Source: Bacteroidales bacterium
Lineage (GTDB): Bacteria; Bacteroidota; Bacteroidia; Bacteroidales; VadinHA17
Direction: 5' to 3'
Assembly: GCA_025454795.1 (NCBI GenBank)
Contig: JALONT010000033.1
Coordinates: forward strand, 1-58,192
DNA: 58,192 nt
In this document: one piece after another, positions 8,799-16,630 of the stretch
Position numbering within the stretch: the first letter of the stretch is position 1
Layout of the letters: each line of letters begins with the position of its first letter
The notes under the pieces: generated by a model
Database searches by the model: none
Told to the model about the DNA's origin: nothing
The model's input: the letters and a program-made list of their open reading frames with translations, nothing else
Translations under genes and position numbers: made by a program

Positions 8799-9477
8799 GA
8801 CTTTATATGAACGGCTGGAAGAGGATGTGCGTTTCAGTGAGGGACTGAAATCATGCATGAACTGTGGTGTCTGCACTGCAATATGCCCTGCAGCAGAAGT
8901 AAGCGATTATGACCCGCGCATGGTTGTAACTGTTGTTCAGCTAAGAGATGAAGCAGGAGTTGAGAAACTTCTTAAAAGCGATACCATATGGAGGTGCGGT
9001 GAATGTCTTTCGTGCAAAACAAGATGTCCTCGGGGGAATGTTCCGGGTTATATTATACAGGCATTAAGAGCTTTATCAATTGAAACTGGTTTGTTCATAG
9101 AGAGTGAACAGGGCAGGAAGCAACTGGCCATTAAACGCACCGTGGGCGACCATATCCTGAAATACGGTTATTGCGTGTATATCGACGAAGTTGATAATGA
9201 TATGTACCCCGAGCAGGGGCCGATATGGGAATGGCTCAGGAAAAACAGGGAGTCAATGCTGGAGCGCCTCGGGACAAGTTATAAAAAAGATCAGTCCGGA
9301 ACACTCCGCAATACTTCGAAGGAATCGCTTAATGACCTTAAAAGAATATTTGACGAAACCGGGGGAACCCAACGATTTGAAAAAATTGAAAAATATTCTT
9401 CTGAAAAAGCAAAAGAACTAGGCATCGGGTTTAAAGAAGGGAAGGATGATTATTTCAATCTTCTTTATAATGAATGA
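8791..9477 (+). CDS. HdrC-like 4Fe-4S protein (heterodisulfide reductase subunit C-like)
   Basis: An electron-transfer protein with two [4Fe-4S] sites: C22-x2-C25-x2-C28-x3-C32-P and C69-x2-C72-x2-C75-x3-C79-P, in the arrangement of HdrC (followed by GNVPGYIIQALR). The C-terminal 110 residues (from about 120) are charged and not part of canonical HdrC, which is often under 200 residues. The gene overlaps the deformylase stop by eight bases and is followed after 33 bp by an HdrB-like gene, so the two products probably form a complex. No HdrA flavoprotein is present in the window, so the electron donor is unknown. Confidence 0.9.
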   Translation: MGKTLYERLEEDVRFSEGLKSCMNCGVCTAICPAAEVSDYDPRMVVTVVQLRDEAGVEKLLKSDTIWRCGECLSCKTRCPRGNVPGYIIQALRALSIETGLFIESEQGRKQLAIKRTVGDHILKYGYCVYIDEVDNDMYPEQGPIWEWLRKNRESMLERLGTSYKKDQSGTLRNTSKESLNDLKRIFDETGGTQRFEKIEKYSSEKAKELGIGFKEGKDDYFNLLYNE

Positions 9478-9510
9478 TTAATGCATCTGCTGACTGAAAA
9501 GAAAAATTAA

Positions 9511-10578
9511 ATGAATATAAGAAAAAACGAAATATGGGCCTCTTACCAGAAAGAAATAGCTGATGATCATTATTATTTTGCCAGAAGCTGTATAAGGCAG
9601 AATTTCTTTCCTGCTGCCGAAAATCTTTATATCGATATTCTTCGCGATGTCCTTAAAAAAGATATTTATGACGATGCCAGGCAAACTACCTGCACCGGTA
9701 TTGCCTATCATTCGGGACTTATTCCTCTTGAGACAACCATGACGGTTATTGCACGGCAATTTGCACTGATGACTGAAGCCGGGTATGAAAATTTTGTTGT
9801 CTCATGTGTCACATCTTTTGGACTCTATGTTGAAACTCTTGAGACATGGAAGCATTTCCCAGTAACAGAACAAAAAACACGCGATGCATTAAAACGTGCC
9901 ACGGGTATGACTTTTTTAATACCGAAAAACCTTGTCCATGCCAGCGATGTCATTTATAAATTCCGTAAAGAAATAGCTGAAAAGATAAATCTGAGGCTGA
10001 TAAATAAAAGTACCGGAGAGCCTCTTAAAATTGTCGATCATATCGGGTGTCATTATGCCAAGATTTTTCCTCAAAAAGGAATTGGCGGCGCTGAATATTC
10101 TTATGTGCTGGCAGGTTTAATTGACGAATGGGGAGGCCTGCAGGTTGATTACCCTGAACGCCGTCATTGCTGCGGATTCGGGTTCAGACAATACCTCCTC
10201 AAATCAAACAGAGGATATTCCGTATCAAATTCAAAAAAGAAATTCGATTCAATGCAGCCATATAAACCCGATCTCATAATTGCCAACTGTCCGGGCTGTA
10301 CCTTTTTTCTCGACCGCTGGCAATTTGTAATAGCCGAGATGGAAGGTAAAACTTATGGTGAGAATGGTTATGGTATTCCTGTATTGACTTATGAAGAACT
10401 TGCAGGACTTCTTCTGGGTTACAATCCGTGGGACATAGGTTTGCAAACTCACCAGGTGTCAGTCGAACCTTTGCTTGGAAAGCTTGGAATCCGATATGAT
10501 CCGGAGCAAAAATATAAGGGAATTGATGGCAAAGATATCGGAAGACCTGAACATCCACAGGTACTGAAATGTATTTAA
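9511..10578 (+). CDS. HdrB-like protein with CCG cysteine-rich domains
   Basis: This resembles subunit B of heterodisulfide reductase, the family that holds noncubane Fe-S clusters in CCG domains. The second CCG module is clear: CHYAKIFP near residues 178-185, HCCGFGFRQY near 221-230, and NCPGCTFFLDRW near 258-269. The first module is partial: CTGIAYHSG near 60 and SCVTSFGLY near 106, without a full CCG. This asymmetry suggests one cluster site instead of two. It pairs with the HdrC-like gene upstream. The enzyme may use a disulfide or act only as an electron relay; the sequence does not decide. Confidence 0.88.
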   Translation: MNIRKNEIWASYQKEIADDHYYFARSCIRQNFFPAAENLYIDILRDVLKKDIYDDARQTTCTGIAYHSGLIPLETTMTVIARQFALMTEAGYENFVVSCVTSFGLYVETLETWKHFPVTEQKTRDALKRATGMTFLIPKNLVHASDVIYKFRKEIAEKINLRLINKSTGEPLKIVDHIGCHYAKIFPQKGIGGAEYSYVLAGLIDEWGGLQVDYPERRHCCGFGFRQYLLKSNRGYSVSNSKKKFDSMQPYKPDLIIANCPGCTFFLDRWQFVIAEMEGKTYGENGYGIPVLTYEELAGLLLGYNPWDIGLQTHQVSVEPLLGKLGIRYDPEQKYKGIDGKDIGRPEHPQVLKCI

Positions 10579-10586
10579 AAGATCTA

Positions 10587-10694
10587 ATGATGAATTCGCT
10601 TCATGTAGTTTACAGAATATCCTATTCAGATACTGACCAGATGGGATTCATGCACCATTCAAATTATTTCAAATACACTGAAAGAACTAATTGA
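10587..10694 (+). pseudogene. N-terminal remnant of a YbgC/4HBT-type thioesterase
   Basis: Thirty-five codons read MMNSLHVVYRISYSDTDQMG then FMHHSNYFKYTERTN. The stretch RISYSDTDQMGFMHHSNYFKY matches the N-terminal block of hot-dog acyl-CoA thioesterases (YbgC type: Y-x-D-T-D-x-x-G-x-x-H-x-x-x-Y). The reading then stops, and no continuation of the roughly 130-residue fold is seen before the CGGC gene at 10709. I infer a truncated relic left in the operon by a deletion. The conserved Asp is intact, so decay may be recent. Confidence 0.7.
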
Positions 10695-10708
10695 TAAATA
10701 ATTGAATT

Positions 10709-11152
10709 ATGGAGAAAATTAAAATAGGAATTATCATCTGTGACAGGTACAATACGTGTACCGGTGGAAAATGCTTCAGATCGGCAACTAACCGCGAGGG
10801 GGCCTTCTCAATCTATAAAGGCAAAGATCTTGAGGTTGCAGGTTTTACCACCTGCGGCGGATGCCCCGGCGGGAATATAGAATATGCTCCTGAAGAAATG
10901 AAGAAGAACGGGGTGACCCATATTCATTTTGCAACAGGTTTTCTGGTTGGGTATCCTCCATGCCCATATATGGGATATTTTAAAAAGTTTATTGAAGAGA
11001 AATACGGGATGAAGGTAATTCCGGGAACCCATCCGGTACCGCAAAAATATTACCTGACACATATGAAGCTTGATACATGGAAAGATGAATTTATGATGGA
11101 TTCGGTGGAAAATATCCTGGGTGATGAAAAAACACGGTTAAAATATGATTAA
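10709..11152 (+). CDS. CGGC domain-containing protein
   Basis: A 147-residue protein of the CGGC family, predicted to bind metal through conserved cysteines. It opens with IGIIICDRYNTCTGGKCFRS, then has the name motif TTCGGCPGGNI (about 48-58), HFATGFLVGYPPCPY and VIPGTHPVP. About ten residues before the stop the sequence is ordinary. The family has no proven reaction. It stands between the Hdr-like pair and the first MinD ATPase, six to nine bases before the latter, which places it in the same transcript. Confidence 0.88.
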   Translation: MEKIKIGIIICDRYNTCTGGKCFRSATNREGAFSIYKGKDLEVAGFTTCGGCPGGNIEYAPEEMKKNGVTHIHFATGFLVGYPPCPYMGYFKKFIEEKYGMKVIPGTHPVPQKYYLTHMKLDTWKDEFMMDSVENILGDEKTRLKYD

Positions 11153-11161
11153 GAGGACATG

Positions 11162-12037
11162 ATGAAGATCGCGATAGCCAGCGGTAAAGGTGGTACGGGC
11201 AAAACTTTTATCGCGACAAATATTTTCTATACCCTGTTGCAGAATAACTACAGGGCTATGCTCGTTGACTGCGATGCCGAAGCTCCAAATTCAATTGCAT
11301 TCTTTGAAACAAAACAGATAAAGGAATCTGAAGTTACACAACTAGTACCGGTAATTAACAAAGATACCTGCACTTTTTGCGGTAAATGCCATGAGTATTG
11401 TAATTATAATGCAATATTCATTCTGCCTCCAATGAAGGTTATTCAGGTTATTGAAGATCTTTGTCATGGTTGCGGGGCTTGCAGTGTTGCCTGTAAGGTT
11501 GGCGCCATCTCAGAGAAACCGGTTTCGCTGGGACAGGTTGCTTTATATTCAACTGACGGGTTGCCTGGACTTATTGAAGCGAGAATGAATATTGGGGTAA
11601 TGTCGCCGGTTCCGGTAATTAAAGCTGCAATAAGACAAGTTGACAACAAAGCTGATATTATCATAATGGATGCTCCTCCCGGAACATCATGTCCGTTTAT
11701 TCAAACAGTTGCATCAGCTGATTATGTTATTCTTGTGACAGAGCCAACACCGTTCGGACTCAGTGATCTTAAACAGAGTGTTGAAACTCTGAAAACAATA
11801 AATAAACCCTGCGGAGTAATAATTAACAGGTCAGGATTGGGGAATAACGAAGTGCAGGAGTATCTGAGTAATGAAGATATTTCTCTTCTGCTGGAGATTC
11901 CCTTTAAGAAGGAGATCGCAGAGTTATACTCCAGGGGAAAAATAGTCTCGGAAAACGATTCTTTCTTTGCCTGCCAGCTTTCGGAAGTAATCAGGGACAT
12001 AATTGAACAACATGGAAATAGCCATAATCAGCGGTAA
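11162..12037 (+). CDS. MinD-superfamily P-loop ATPase with inserted ferredoxin domain (COG1149), copy 1
   Basis: A deviant-Walker ATPase: SGKGGTGKT at the N-terminus, VDCDAEAPN, and MDAPPGTSCPF. Between about residues 60 and 115 two [4Fe-4S] motifs are inserted (CTFCGKCHEYC and CHGCGACSVACK). Two such ATPases in tandem are a hallmark of the orange-protein (ORP) gene cluster of Desulfovibrio, where they bind ORP and an Mrp protein. The start is ATG 11159 or 11162; I prefer the second because AGAGGAC lies at a normal distance. The end overlaps copy 2 by 26 bases. Confidence 0.92.
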   Translation: MKIAIASGKGGTGKTFIATNIFYTLLQNNYRAMLVDCDAEAPNSIAFFETKQIKESEVTQLVPVINKDTCTFCGKCHEYCNYNAIFILPPMKVIQVIEDLCHGCGACSVACKVGAISEKPVSLGQVALYSTDGLPGLIEARMNIGVMSPVPVIKAAIRQVDNKADIIIMDAPPGTSCPFIQTVASADYVILVTEPTPFGLSDLKQSVETLKTINKPCGVIINRSGLGNNEVQEYLSNEDISLLLEIPFKKEIAELYSRGKIVSENDSFFACQLSEVIRDIIEQHGNSHNQR

Positions 12038-12881
12038 GGGCGGCACAGGGAAATCGAGTTTAAGCGCTGCATTTGCAACATTAAATAGTGAAGTTGTTAT
12101 TGCCGACTGTGACGTTGATGCAGCAAACCTTTATTTGTTGTTTAATCCGACACATGAAGAAGAAATAGACTATATCTCAGGTCATAAAGCAGTTATAAAT
12201 TATGATTTATGCTCCAATTGTGGTATCTGTCAAAGTTATTGCCGGTTTGATGCCATATCGATTATAAACAGCAGTGTGGTCATATCAGAGATATCATGTG
12301 ATGGTTGCTTCCTGTGTTCACGTATATGTCCTGAAAACGCCATAAAAATGGTTCAGAATGATAAAAGCAGGATGTATTCAGGATCATTCCGTAATGGCAA
12401 AATGGTATATGGCAGGCTCGCACCCGGTGAGGAGAACTCAGGAAAGCTGGTGAATATGGTTCGTGAAAAAGCCAAACAGGTTAGTAGTGAAAACGGTCTG
12501 GAAACCATTATACTCGACGGTCCTCCGGGAATTGGTTGCCCTGTAATTTCAACCATTACCGGAGTAGATAAAGTTGTAATAGTTACTGAACCGACTATTT
12601 CAGGCCTGCACGATATGAAAAGGACAGTTGAGATAGTTCAGAAATTCAGTCTGCCTGCATTTGTTATTATAAATAAATATGATCTGAATTCTGATATGAG
12701 TTATCAGATTGAAGATTGGTGCAAACAGAATCGTATAACTATTGCAGGACTGCTGCCGTTTGACAAACAAATGGTCGAAGCGATGATAATGGGAAAAAGC
12801 ATAACAGAATTTAATCCGGATCTTGATATCAGTAAAAAAATAAAAACAATATGGAACAAAATCCTAAATCAAAAGAAATGA
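12012..12881 (+). CDS. MinD-superfamily P-loop ATPase with inserted ferredoxin domain (COG1149), copy 2
   Basis: The second member of the pair. It begins MEIAIISGKGGTGKSSLSAA, with ADCDVDAANL, two ferredoxin motifs (CSNCGICQSYCRFDAI and CDGCFLCSRICPENAI, about 68-115), then LDGPPGIGCPV. I choose the ATG at 12012 over a TTG at 12003. The gene overlaps the preceding ATPase by 26 bases and the following Mrp gene by 31, a sign of coupled translation and fixed stoichiometry. By analogy with ORP ATPases it probably couples nucleotide state to Fe-S or metal-cluster transfer. Confidence 0.92.
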   Translation: MEIAIISGKGGTGKSSLSAAFATLNSEVVIADCDVDAANLYLLFNPTHEEEIDYISGHKAVINYDLCSNCGICQSYCRFDAISIINSSVVISEISCDGCFLCSRICPENAIKMVQNDKSRMYSGSFRNGKMVYGRLAPGEENSGKLVNMVREKAKQVSSENGLETIILDGPPGIGCPVISTITGVDKVVIVTEPTISGLHDMKRTVEIVQKFSLPAFVIINKYDLNSDMSYQIEDWCKQNRITIAGLLPFDKQMVEAMIMGKSITEFNPDLDISKKIKTIWNKILNQKK

Positions 12882-13687
12882 GTGATCTGTTTAAAAAGAT
12901 CCCCATGGAAGGTGTTAAGCACATTATTGTGGTTGCCTCTGGCAAAGGCGGTGTTGGAAAATCCACAGTGGCAGCCAATCTGGCTATCGCATTAGCGCGA
13001 AACGGACTTAACACTGCACTGGTAGATGCGGATATTTTCGGACCTTCAATTCCGAAAATGTTCGGAATAGAAGATGCAAAGCCCGATGTTACTGCTTTCG
13101 GAGATAAAGAAATGATCTTCCCGATAGTAAAATACGGAGTTAAAATCATTTCGATAGGCTTTTTTATCGATCGTAGTCAATCACTTATCTGGAGGGGACC
13201 AATGGCTGGGAAAGCTGTTACCCAGCTTTTTGAAGACACACAGTGGGGAGAAATTGATTACATGATCATTGATTTTCCTCCGGGAACAAGCGATATTCAA
13301 CTTACAACTGTCCAGAAACTTAACCTGGCAGGGGCAATAATCGTAACAACACCTCAGGAAATATCCCTGAACGATGCAAGAAAGGCAACATCAATGTTCA
13401 AAAATCCTGATCTTAATGTCCCTATACTTGGAATTATAGAAAATATGTCATGGTTTACACCGGAAAAACACCCTGATGAGACTTACTACATTTTTGGCAA
13501 GGGAGGAGGACTTAAACTGGCAAAAGAGTTTGATACAGTTTTGCTTGGACAGATACCACTTGTATTGGAGGTAGGTGAAGCTGCTGAGCAGGGACTAAGT
13601 GTATTCAGTCAGAATAACAAAACTGTTGTCACTGCATTTGAGCATATAACAGAAATGATAATTTCAAGAACTGAGGTCAAATCCTGA
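12851..13687 (+). CDS. mrp: Mrp/NBP35-type Fe-S carrier ATPase
   Basis: A 278-residue P-loop ATPase of the Mrp/ApbC/NBP35 family, which bind and hand on Fe-S clusters. It has VASGKGGVGKST (about 27-38), DADIFGPSIPKMFG, WRGPMAGKAVTQL and DFPPGTSDIQLT. The usual C-P-x-C cluster ligand pair before YIFG is absent: the segment reads ENMSWFTPEKHPDETYYIFG. Many Bacteroidota Mrp proteins share this loss, so cluster binding may use other residues or a partner. It overlaps the second MinD gene and ends 16 bp from a convergent DUF5320-like gene. Confidence 0.93.
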   Translation: MEQNPKSKEMSDLFKKIPMEGVKHIIVVASGKGGVGKSTVAANLAIALARNGLNTALVDADIFGPSIPKMFGIEDAKPDVTAFGDKEMIFPIVKYGVKIISIGFFIDRSQSLIWRGPMAGKAVTQLFEDTQWGEIDYMIIDFPPGTSDIQLTTVQKLNLAGAIIVTTPQEISLNDARKATSMFKNPDLNVPILGIIENMSWFTPEKHPDETYYIFGKGGGLKLAKEFDTVLLGQIPLVLEVGEAAEQGLSVFSQNNKTVVTAFEHITEMIISRTEVKS

Positions 13688-13703
13688 AGTACTTAAACGA
13701 CTG

Positions 13704-14033
13704 TCACTCCTTCTCTTTCTCCAGTTCTCCCAGCCGTTTTTCAATATCGGCCTGAGAACGTTTAAGCTCATCTGCCTGGGATTTAAGAAGTTTTATTTCA
13801 TCTTCTTTACTAATGGCAGTTGTCCACGGTGAAGCCTGCATACCCCATCCTCTTCCAAAACCCAAACCCCTGCCAATACCTCTTCCACGACCTCTTCCAA
13901 ATCCGATTCCTCTTCCCATCCCTCCGACTGCACCCTTCATATAACCGGGTGAATCAAATCCGTAACAATAACCAAATGCTCTTCCGGTTCCGGGACCTTG
14001 TCCCAGTGGTCCGGTACGATCTCCTGCTGGCAT
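13704..14033 (-). CDS. DUF5320-like Gly/Arg-rich protein with coiled-coil tail
   Basis: A 109-residue protein starting MPAGDRTGPLGQGPGTGRAF, the defining block of DUF5320. The middle (about 35-65) is GxGRGxGFGRGRGRG low complexity. The C-terminal 40 residues (KEDEIKLLKSQADELKRSQA onward) form a charged heptad coiled coil, suggesting oligomers. It is convergent with mrp and has its own operator-bearing promoter. The family is a frequent companion of NifX/MinD clusters; the function is unknown. The 5764 protein is a shorter relative without the coiled coil. Confidence 0.85.
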   Translation of the reverse strand: MPAGDRTGPLGQGPGTGRAFGYCYGFDSPGYMKGAVGGMGRGIGFGRGRGRGIGRGLGFGRGWGMQASPWTTAISKEDEIKLLKSQADELKRSQADIEKRLGELEKEKE

Positions 14034-14089
14034 AACTTTAAATTTCTTAATTTATATTAAATGTTTAAGTGTTGCTTGCTTTGCCCACC

Positions 14090-14285
14090 GTAACTTTCTT
14101 TGACATCCGAAGCTTCAGCGAAGGATGTAGCGAAGCCGGGTTGCTAGTTTATTTTGTAAAGATACAAATTAAAATGAACATATGTTCACTTTAACCAGCT
14201 TTTTTTTATTTGATGAAAAAAAAGGAAGTCTATGCCTATTCTGACTCCCATCTTATGACTTCGGACTTCGGACTTCGGTCTTCCA
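14090..14285. repeat. Intergenic repeats: hairpin and ACTTCGG tandem units
   Basis: Two repeat types flank the operator. ACATCC...GGATGT (about 14103-14128) encloses GAAGCTTCAGCGAA, like dispersed palindromic repeats in Bacteroidota. At about 14259-14283 the unit GACTTCG or GGACTTC is repeated three to four times; related sequence in the other orientation occurs at 54437-54465. Neither looks coding. Confidence 0.5.
14174..14189 (-). promoter_or_regulatory. DUF134-type operator before the DUF5320-like gene
   Basis: ATGAAC-ATAT-GTTCAC is a near-perfect copy of the palindrome seen before the DUF134 genes. It lies 141 bases upstream of the minus-strand DUF5320-like start, next to a -7-like TATCTTTA read on the minus strand (14164-14157). 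The site covers the expected -33 region. Confidence 0.65.
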
Positions 14286-14292
14286 ACCTTTC

Positions 14293-15072
14293 TCAGAATT
14301 TTAAGGTGTCCCCCGTTTTAATCTGTCTGATCCCGAAACTGTCATAAAATGCAGCCAGTGCAGGAAGTTCAGTACAATGTGACGGCAATACATGTTTCAC
14401 TTTGTTTTCTTTAATATACATGATGGTCTCCTTAGTCTGAATATCAATTTCTTTCAGGTGAAAACCTCCCATTACCCCGTAAATCTTTTTTATTCCTGTG
14501 GTTTTCTTTGCATGCTCCAGAGTATTCACTATTCCTGCATGACCACAACCCGTTACTACAAATGAGCCTTCAGGCATAATCAGTACCAGTGCACTGTCAT
14601 CTATGACAAGATCAGGTGTGCCGTCCTCAAAAATAAAAGTTGTGTTTTTCGATTCAAATTCGGTCAGTCTGGGGATCTCTCCCAGAAAGAAAATCTTGTC
14701 CGACAATTTATATGGCTTCGAAGAAGTTATCAAATTAAACTTTTCTGTCAATTCCTTTTTTGAATTTTTCAGTCCTATATATGAATTATCAGATTTCCTG
14801 TACCTTTTGATAAAGCAACCCGGATGACATACAAGGCTGCCTGCGGAAAGAAGATCTAAACCGTCTCCGTGATCAAAATGTCCATGGCTAAGGACGATCA
14901 TGTCGATATTTTCCATACTGACATTCATTATTCCGGCATTTTTTAGAAACATATCGCTCTGTCCGGTATCAAAAAGGATTCTTTTTCCGTCAAATTCAAT
15001 CAGATACGATAAGCCATGCTCTGCCAGTGTAAAAGCCCCTGCATGATTTTCTGTAAGCACTGAGATCTGCAT
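14293..15072 (-). CDS. MBL-fold metallohydrolase
   Basis: A metallo-beta-lactamase-fold protein of 259 residues with the di-metal motif SHGHFDHGDG (H63, H65, D67, H68). It also has TGCGHAGIVNTLEHAKK (third metal His), GGFHL and the late SHCTELPA. This set matches the branch related to dihydropterin-linked hydrolases (COG1237), common in anaerobes and often beside NifX/MinD genes. The substrate is unknown. It is transcribed away from the DUF4405 gene, and the space between the two contains an operator palindrome. Confidence 0.88.
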   Translation of the reverse strand: MQISVLTENHAGAFTLAEHGLSYLIEFDGKRILFDTGQSDMFLKNAGIMNVSMENIDMIVLSHGHFDHGDGLDLLSAGSLVCHPGCFIKRYRKSDNSYIGLKNSKKELTEKFNLITSSKPYKLSDKIFFLGEIPRLTEFESKNTTFIFEDGTPDLVIDDSALVLIMPEGSFVVTGCGHAGIVNTLEHAKKTTGIKKIYGVMGGFHLKEIDIQTKETIMYIKENKVKHVLPSHCTELPALAAFYDSFGIRQIKTGDTLKF

Positions 15073-15085
15073 AGATATTTTTATT

Positions 15086-15126
15086 CAAAATTAGTCTAAA
15101 TAATTTTCAAATGAACAATTGTTCAT
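15086..15126. promoter_or_regulatory. Divergent promoter region with DUF134-type operator
   Basis: The perfect palindrome ATGAAC-AATT-GTTCAT occupies 15111-15126, midway between the divergent MBL and DUF4405 genes. On the minus strand a -7 element TAATTTTG is at 15093-15086, and the palindrome overlaps the place of its -33 box (ATTG, spacer 22). A single site could control both directions. Confidence 0.7.
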
Positions 15127-15176
15127 TTAATTTTACCCGAAATCGGAACAGGTTTAAAATTTAAGTTTTATACAAT

Positions 15177-15968
15177 ATGGAAAACTGGAGCAAAATCAAA
15201 CCAAAAATCAATCTTGTTATTGATACAATAATGTTCTTAGATCTTATGGCTGTTGCCGGTCTGGGATTCCTTATGAAATACATCCTTCTGCCAGGTTATA
15301 AGGTAAATGAAATATATGGAACTGATGCCGAATTATTTTTCTGGGGGCTGGATCGCCATCAGTGGGGTGGTATTCATTTATACCTGGCGTTATTCGGCGT
15401 ATTTCTTTTAATGTGGCACATAATTCTTCATTGGACATCCATTGTTAGCATCTTCCGGCAAATAGTCAAGGTCGGAACCGCAAGGATCATTATTGCATCA
15501 ATTGTTGGGATTCTAAGCCTCATCTTTGCACTTTCACCTTTCTTTGTCAACCCTGAAATTGCTCTTGTGCAGAGAAAACATAACCGTAACCGCGTACCTG
15601 AAAGATATGGCACTAATACTGATAGTATCAATAATAAATCTTATAATGATGCAAGTTTGCCTGATAACTTAACCGCACCTCAGGAGACAGATTCAGCAGA
15701 TAAGTCCGCTACAAATCCTCTTGAAGTCATTAAAGAAGAAAACGCTGATCCACATCTTCATCATAACCAGGTTAATATTGATGGTACCATGACACTGAGT
15801 GAAATCTCTGCCAGATATAAAATTAGTATTGATGATCTTGCCGGTGCTATAAATGTCCCGGCTTCATATGCAAATGAGCGTCTGGGAAGACTGAAGAAAA
15901 GATATGGATTCGAAATGGATGACCTGAGGGTATTCGTCATAAGTAAAACTGAGAAAAATGATAAATAA
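15177..15968 (+). CDS. DUF4405 membrane protein with C-terminal helical domain
   Basis: Three to four membrane helices occupy residues about 10-125, with the DUF4405 pattern HQWGGIHLYLALFGVFLLMWHIILHW. The repeated His residues resemble b-type haem ligands, so a membrane cytochrome role is plausible. A low-complexity acidic linker (about 130-190) leads to a C-terminal unit (MTLSEISARYKISIDDLAGA onward, RLGRLKKRYGFEMDDLR). This unit recurs at the ends of other bacterial redox membrane proteins. It is the first gene of the second half of the cluster and overlaps the DUF169 gene by 11 bases. Confidence 0.82.
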   Translation: MENWSKIKPKINLVIDTIMFLDLMAVAGLGFLMKYILLPGYKVNEIYGTDAELFFWGLDRHQWGGIHLYLALFGVFLLMWHIILHWTSIVSIFRQIVKVGTARIIIASIVGILSLIFALSPFFVNPEIALVQRKHNRNRVPERYGTNTDSINNKSYNDASLPDNLTAPQETDSADKSATNPLEVIKEENADPHLHHNQVNIDGTMTLSEISARYKISIDDLAGAINVPASYANERLGRLKKRYGFEMDDLRVFVISKTEKNDK

Positions 15969-16572
15969 GCTAAGGCAGCACTTCGGCAGGAAGTGTACAT
16001 CAATTTATGTAAACAGGGATTTGCCAGGTTTTATTAACATCCCTTTAAAACAAATGAAATATTGTGAAGCTGTTGTTCAGTCATTTAAAGTACCGCTACA
16101 ACTTAATTCAGGGAATCTGAATTGCCCTGGTGCCAGACGAATTATGGGATTTGAAAAAAATGATAAACAACTTGCAAAGGAAATATCAGAGAATAACCAT
16201 ATACCTCTGGGTTTTATCAAAACCGCACTGCAAGAGACACCTTCGTTAAATGGAGTTATAAACATAAATCTGGGATGGACAGAAAATCATGAAAATGATT
16301 TACATCCCGATTTATTCATTCTGTATTTTCACTGCCATATGATAACTGAGTTAATGCACAAACTCGCAAAAATGGGAACCAAACCATCAATCCTTCCTTA
16401 TTTTTTCCAGTCCGTTTGTGGAAACATTTTTGCAAATAGTTATTTGAATGATGTTGTAAGTATCTCATTCGGATGCCCTGAATCAAGAAAAAGCGGAGGG
16501 ATCGGGAAAAACGAAATTGTAATTGGCTTACCGTTCAGAATTGCAGTTGAATTGCTTAATTTTTACGAATAG
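15958..16572 (+). CDS. DUF169 family protein
   Basis: A 204-residue protein with the DUF169 block LNCPGARRIMGF (about 54-65) and later SVCGNIFANSYLND and SISFGCPESRKSGGIGKNEI followed by VIGLP. Cysteines in the first and last blocks are conserved in the family and may bind metal. DUF169 is found mainly in anaerobes and methanogens without a known activity. The gene overlaps the end of the DUF4405 gene by 11 bases, so the two are co-translated. Confidence 0.85.
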   Translation: MINKLRQHFGRKCTSIYVNRDLPGFINIPLKQMKYCEAVVQSFKVPLQLNSGNLNCPGARRIMGFEKNDKQLAKEISENNHIPLGFIKTALQETPSLNGVININLGWTENHENDLHPDLFILYFHCHMITELMHKLAKMGTKPSILPYFFQSVCGNIFANSYLNDVVSISFGCPESRKSGGIGKNEIVIGLPFRIAVELLNFYE

Positions 16573-16630
16573 GAACTTATAAAATATATAACATTATCGA
16601 TTGAGGGAACCAATAATAATATAATTAAAA

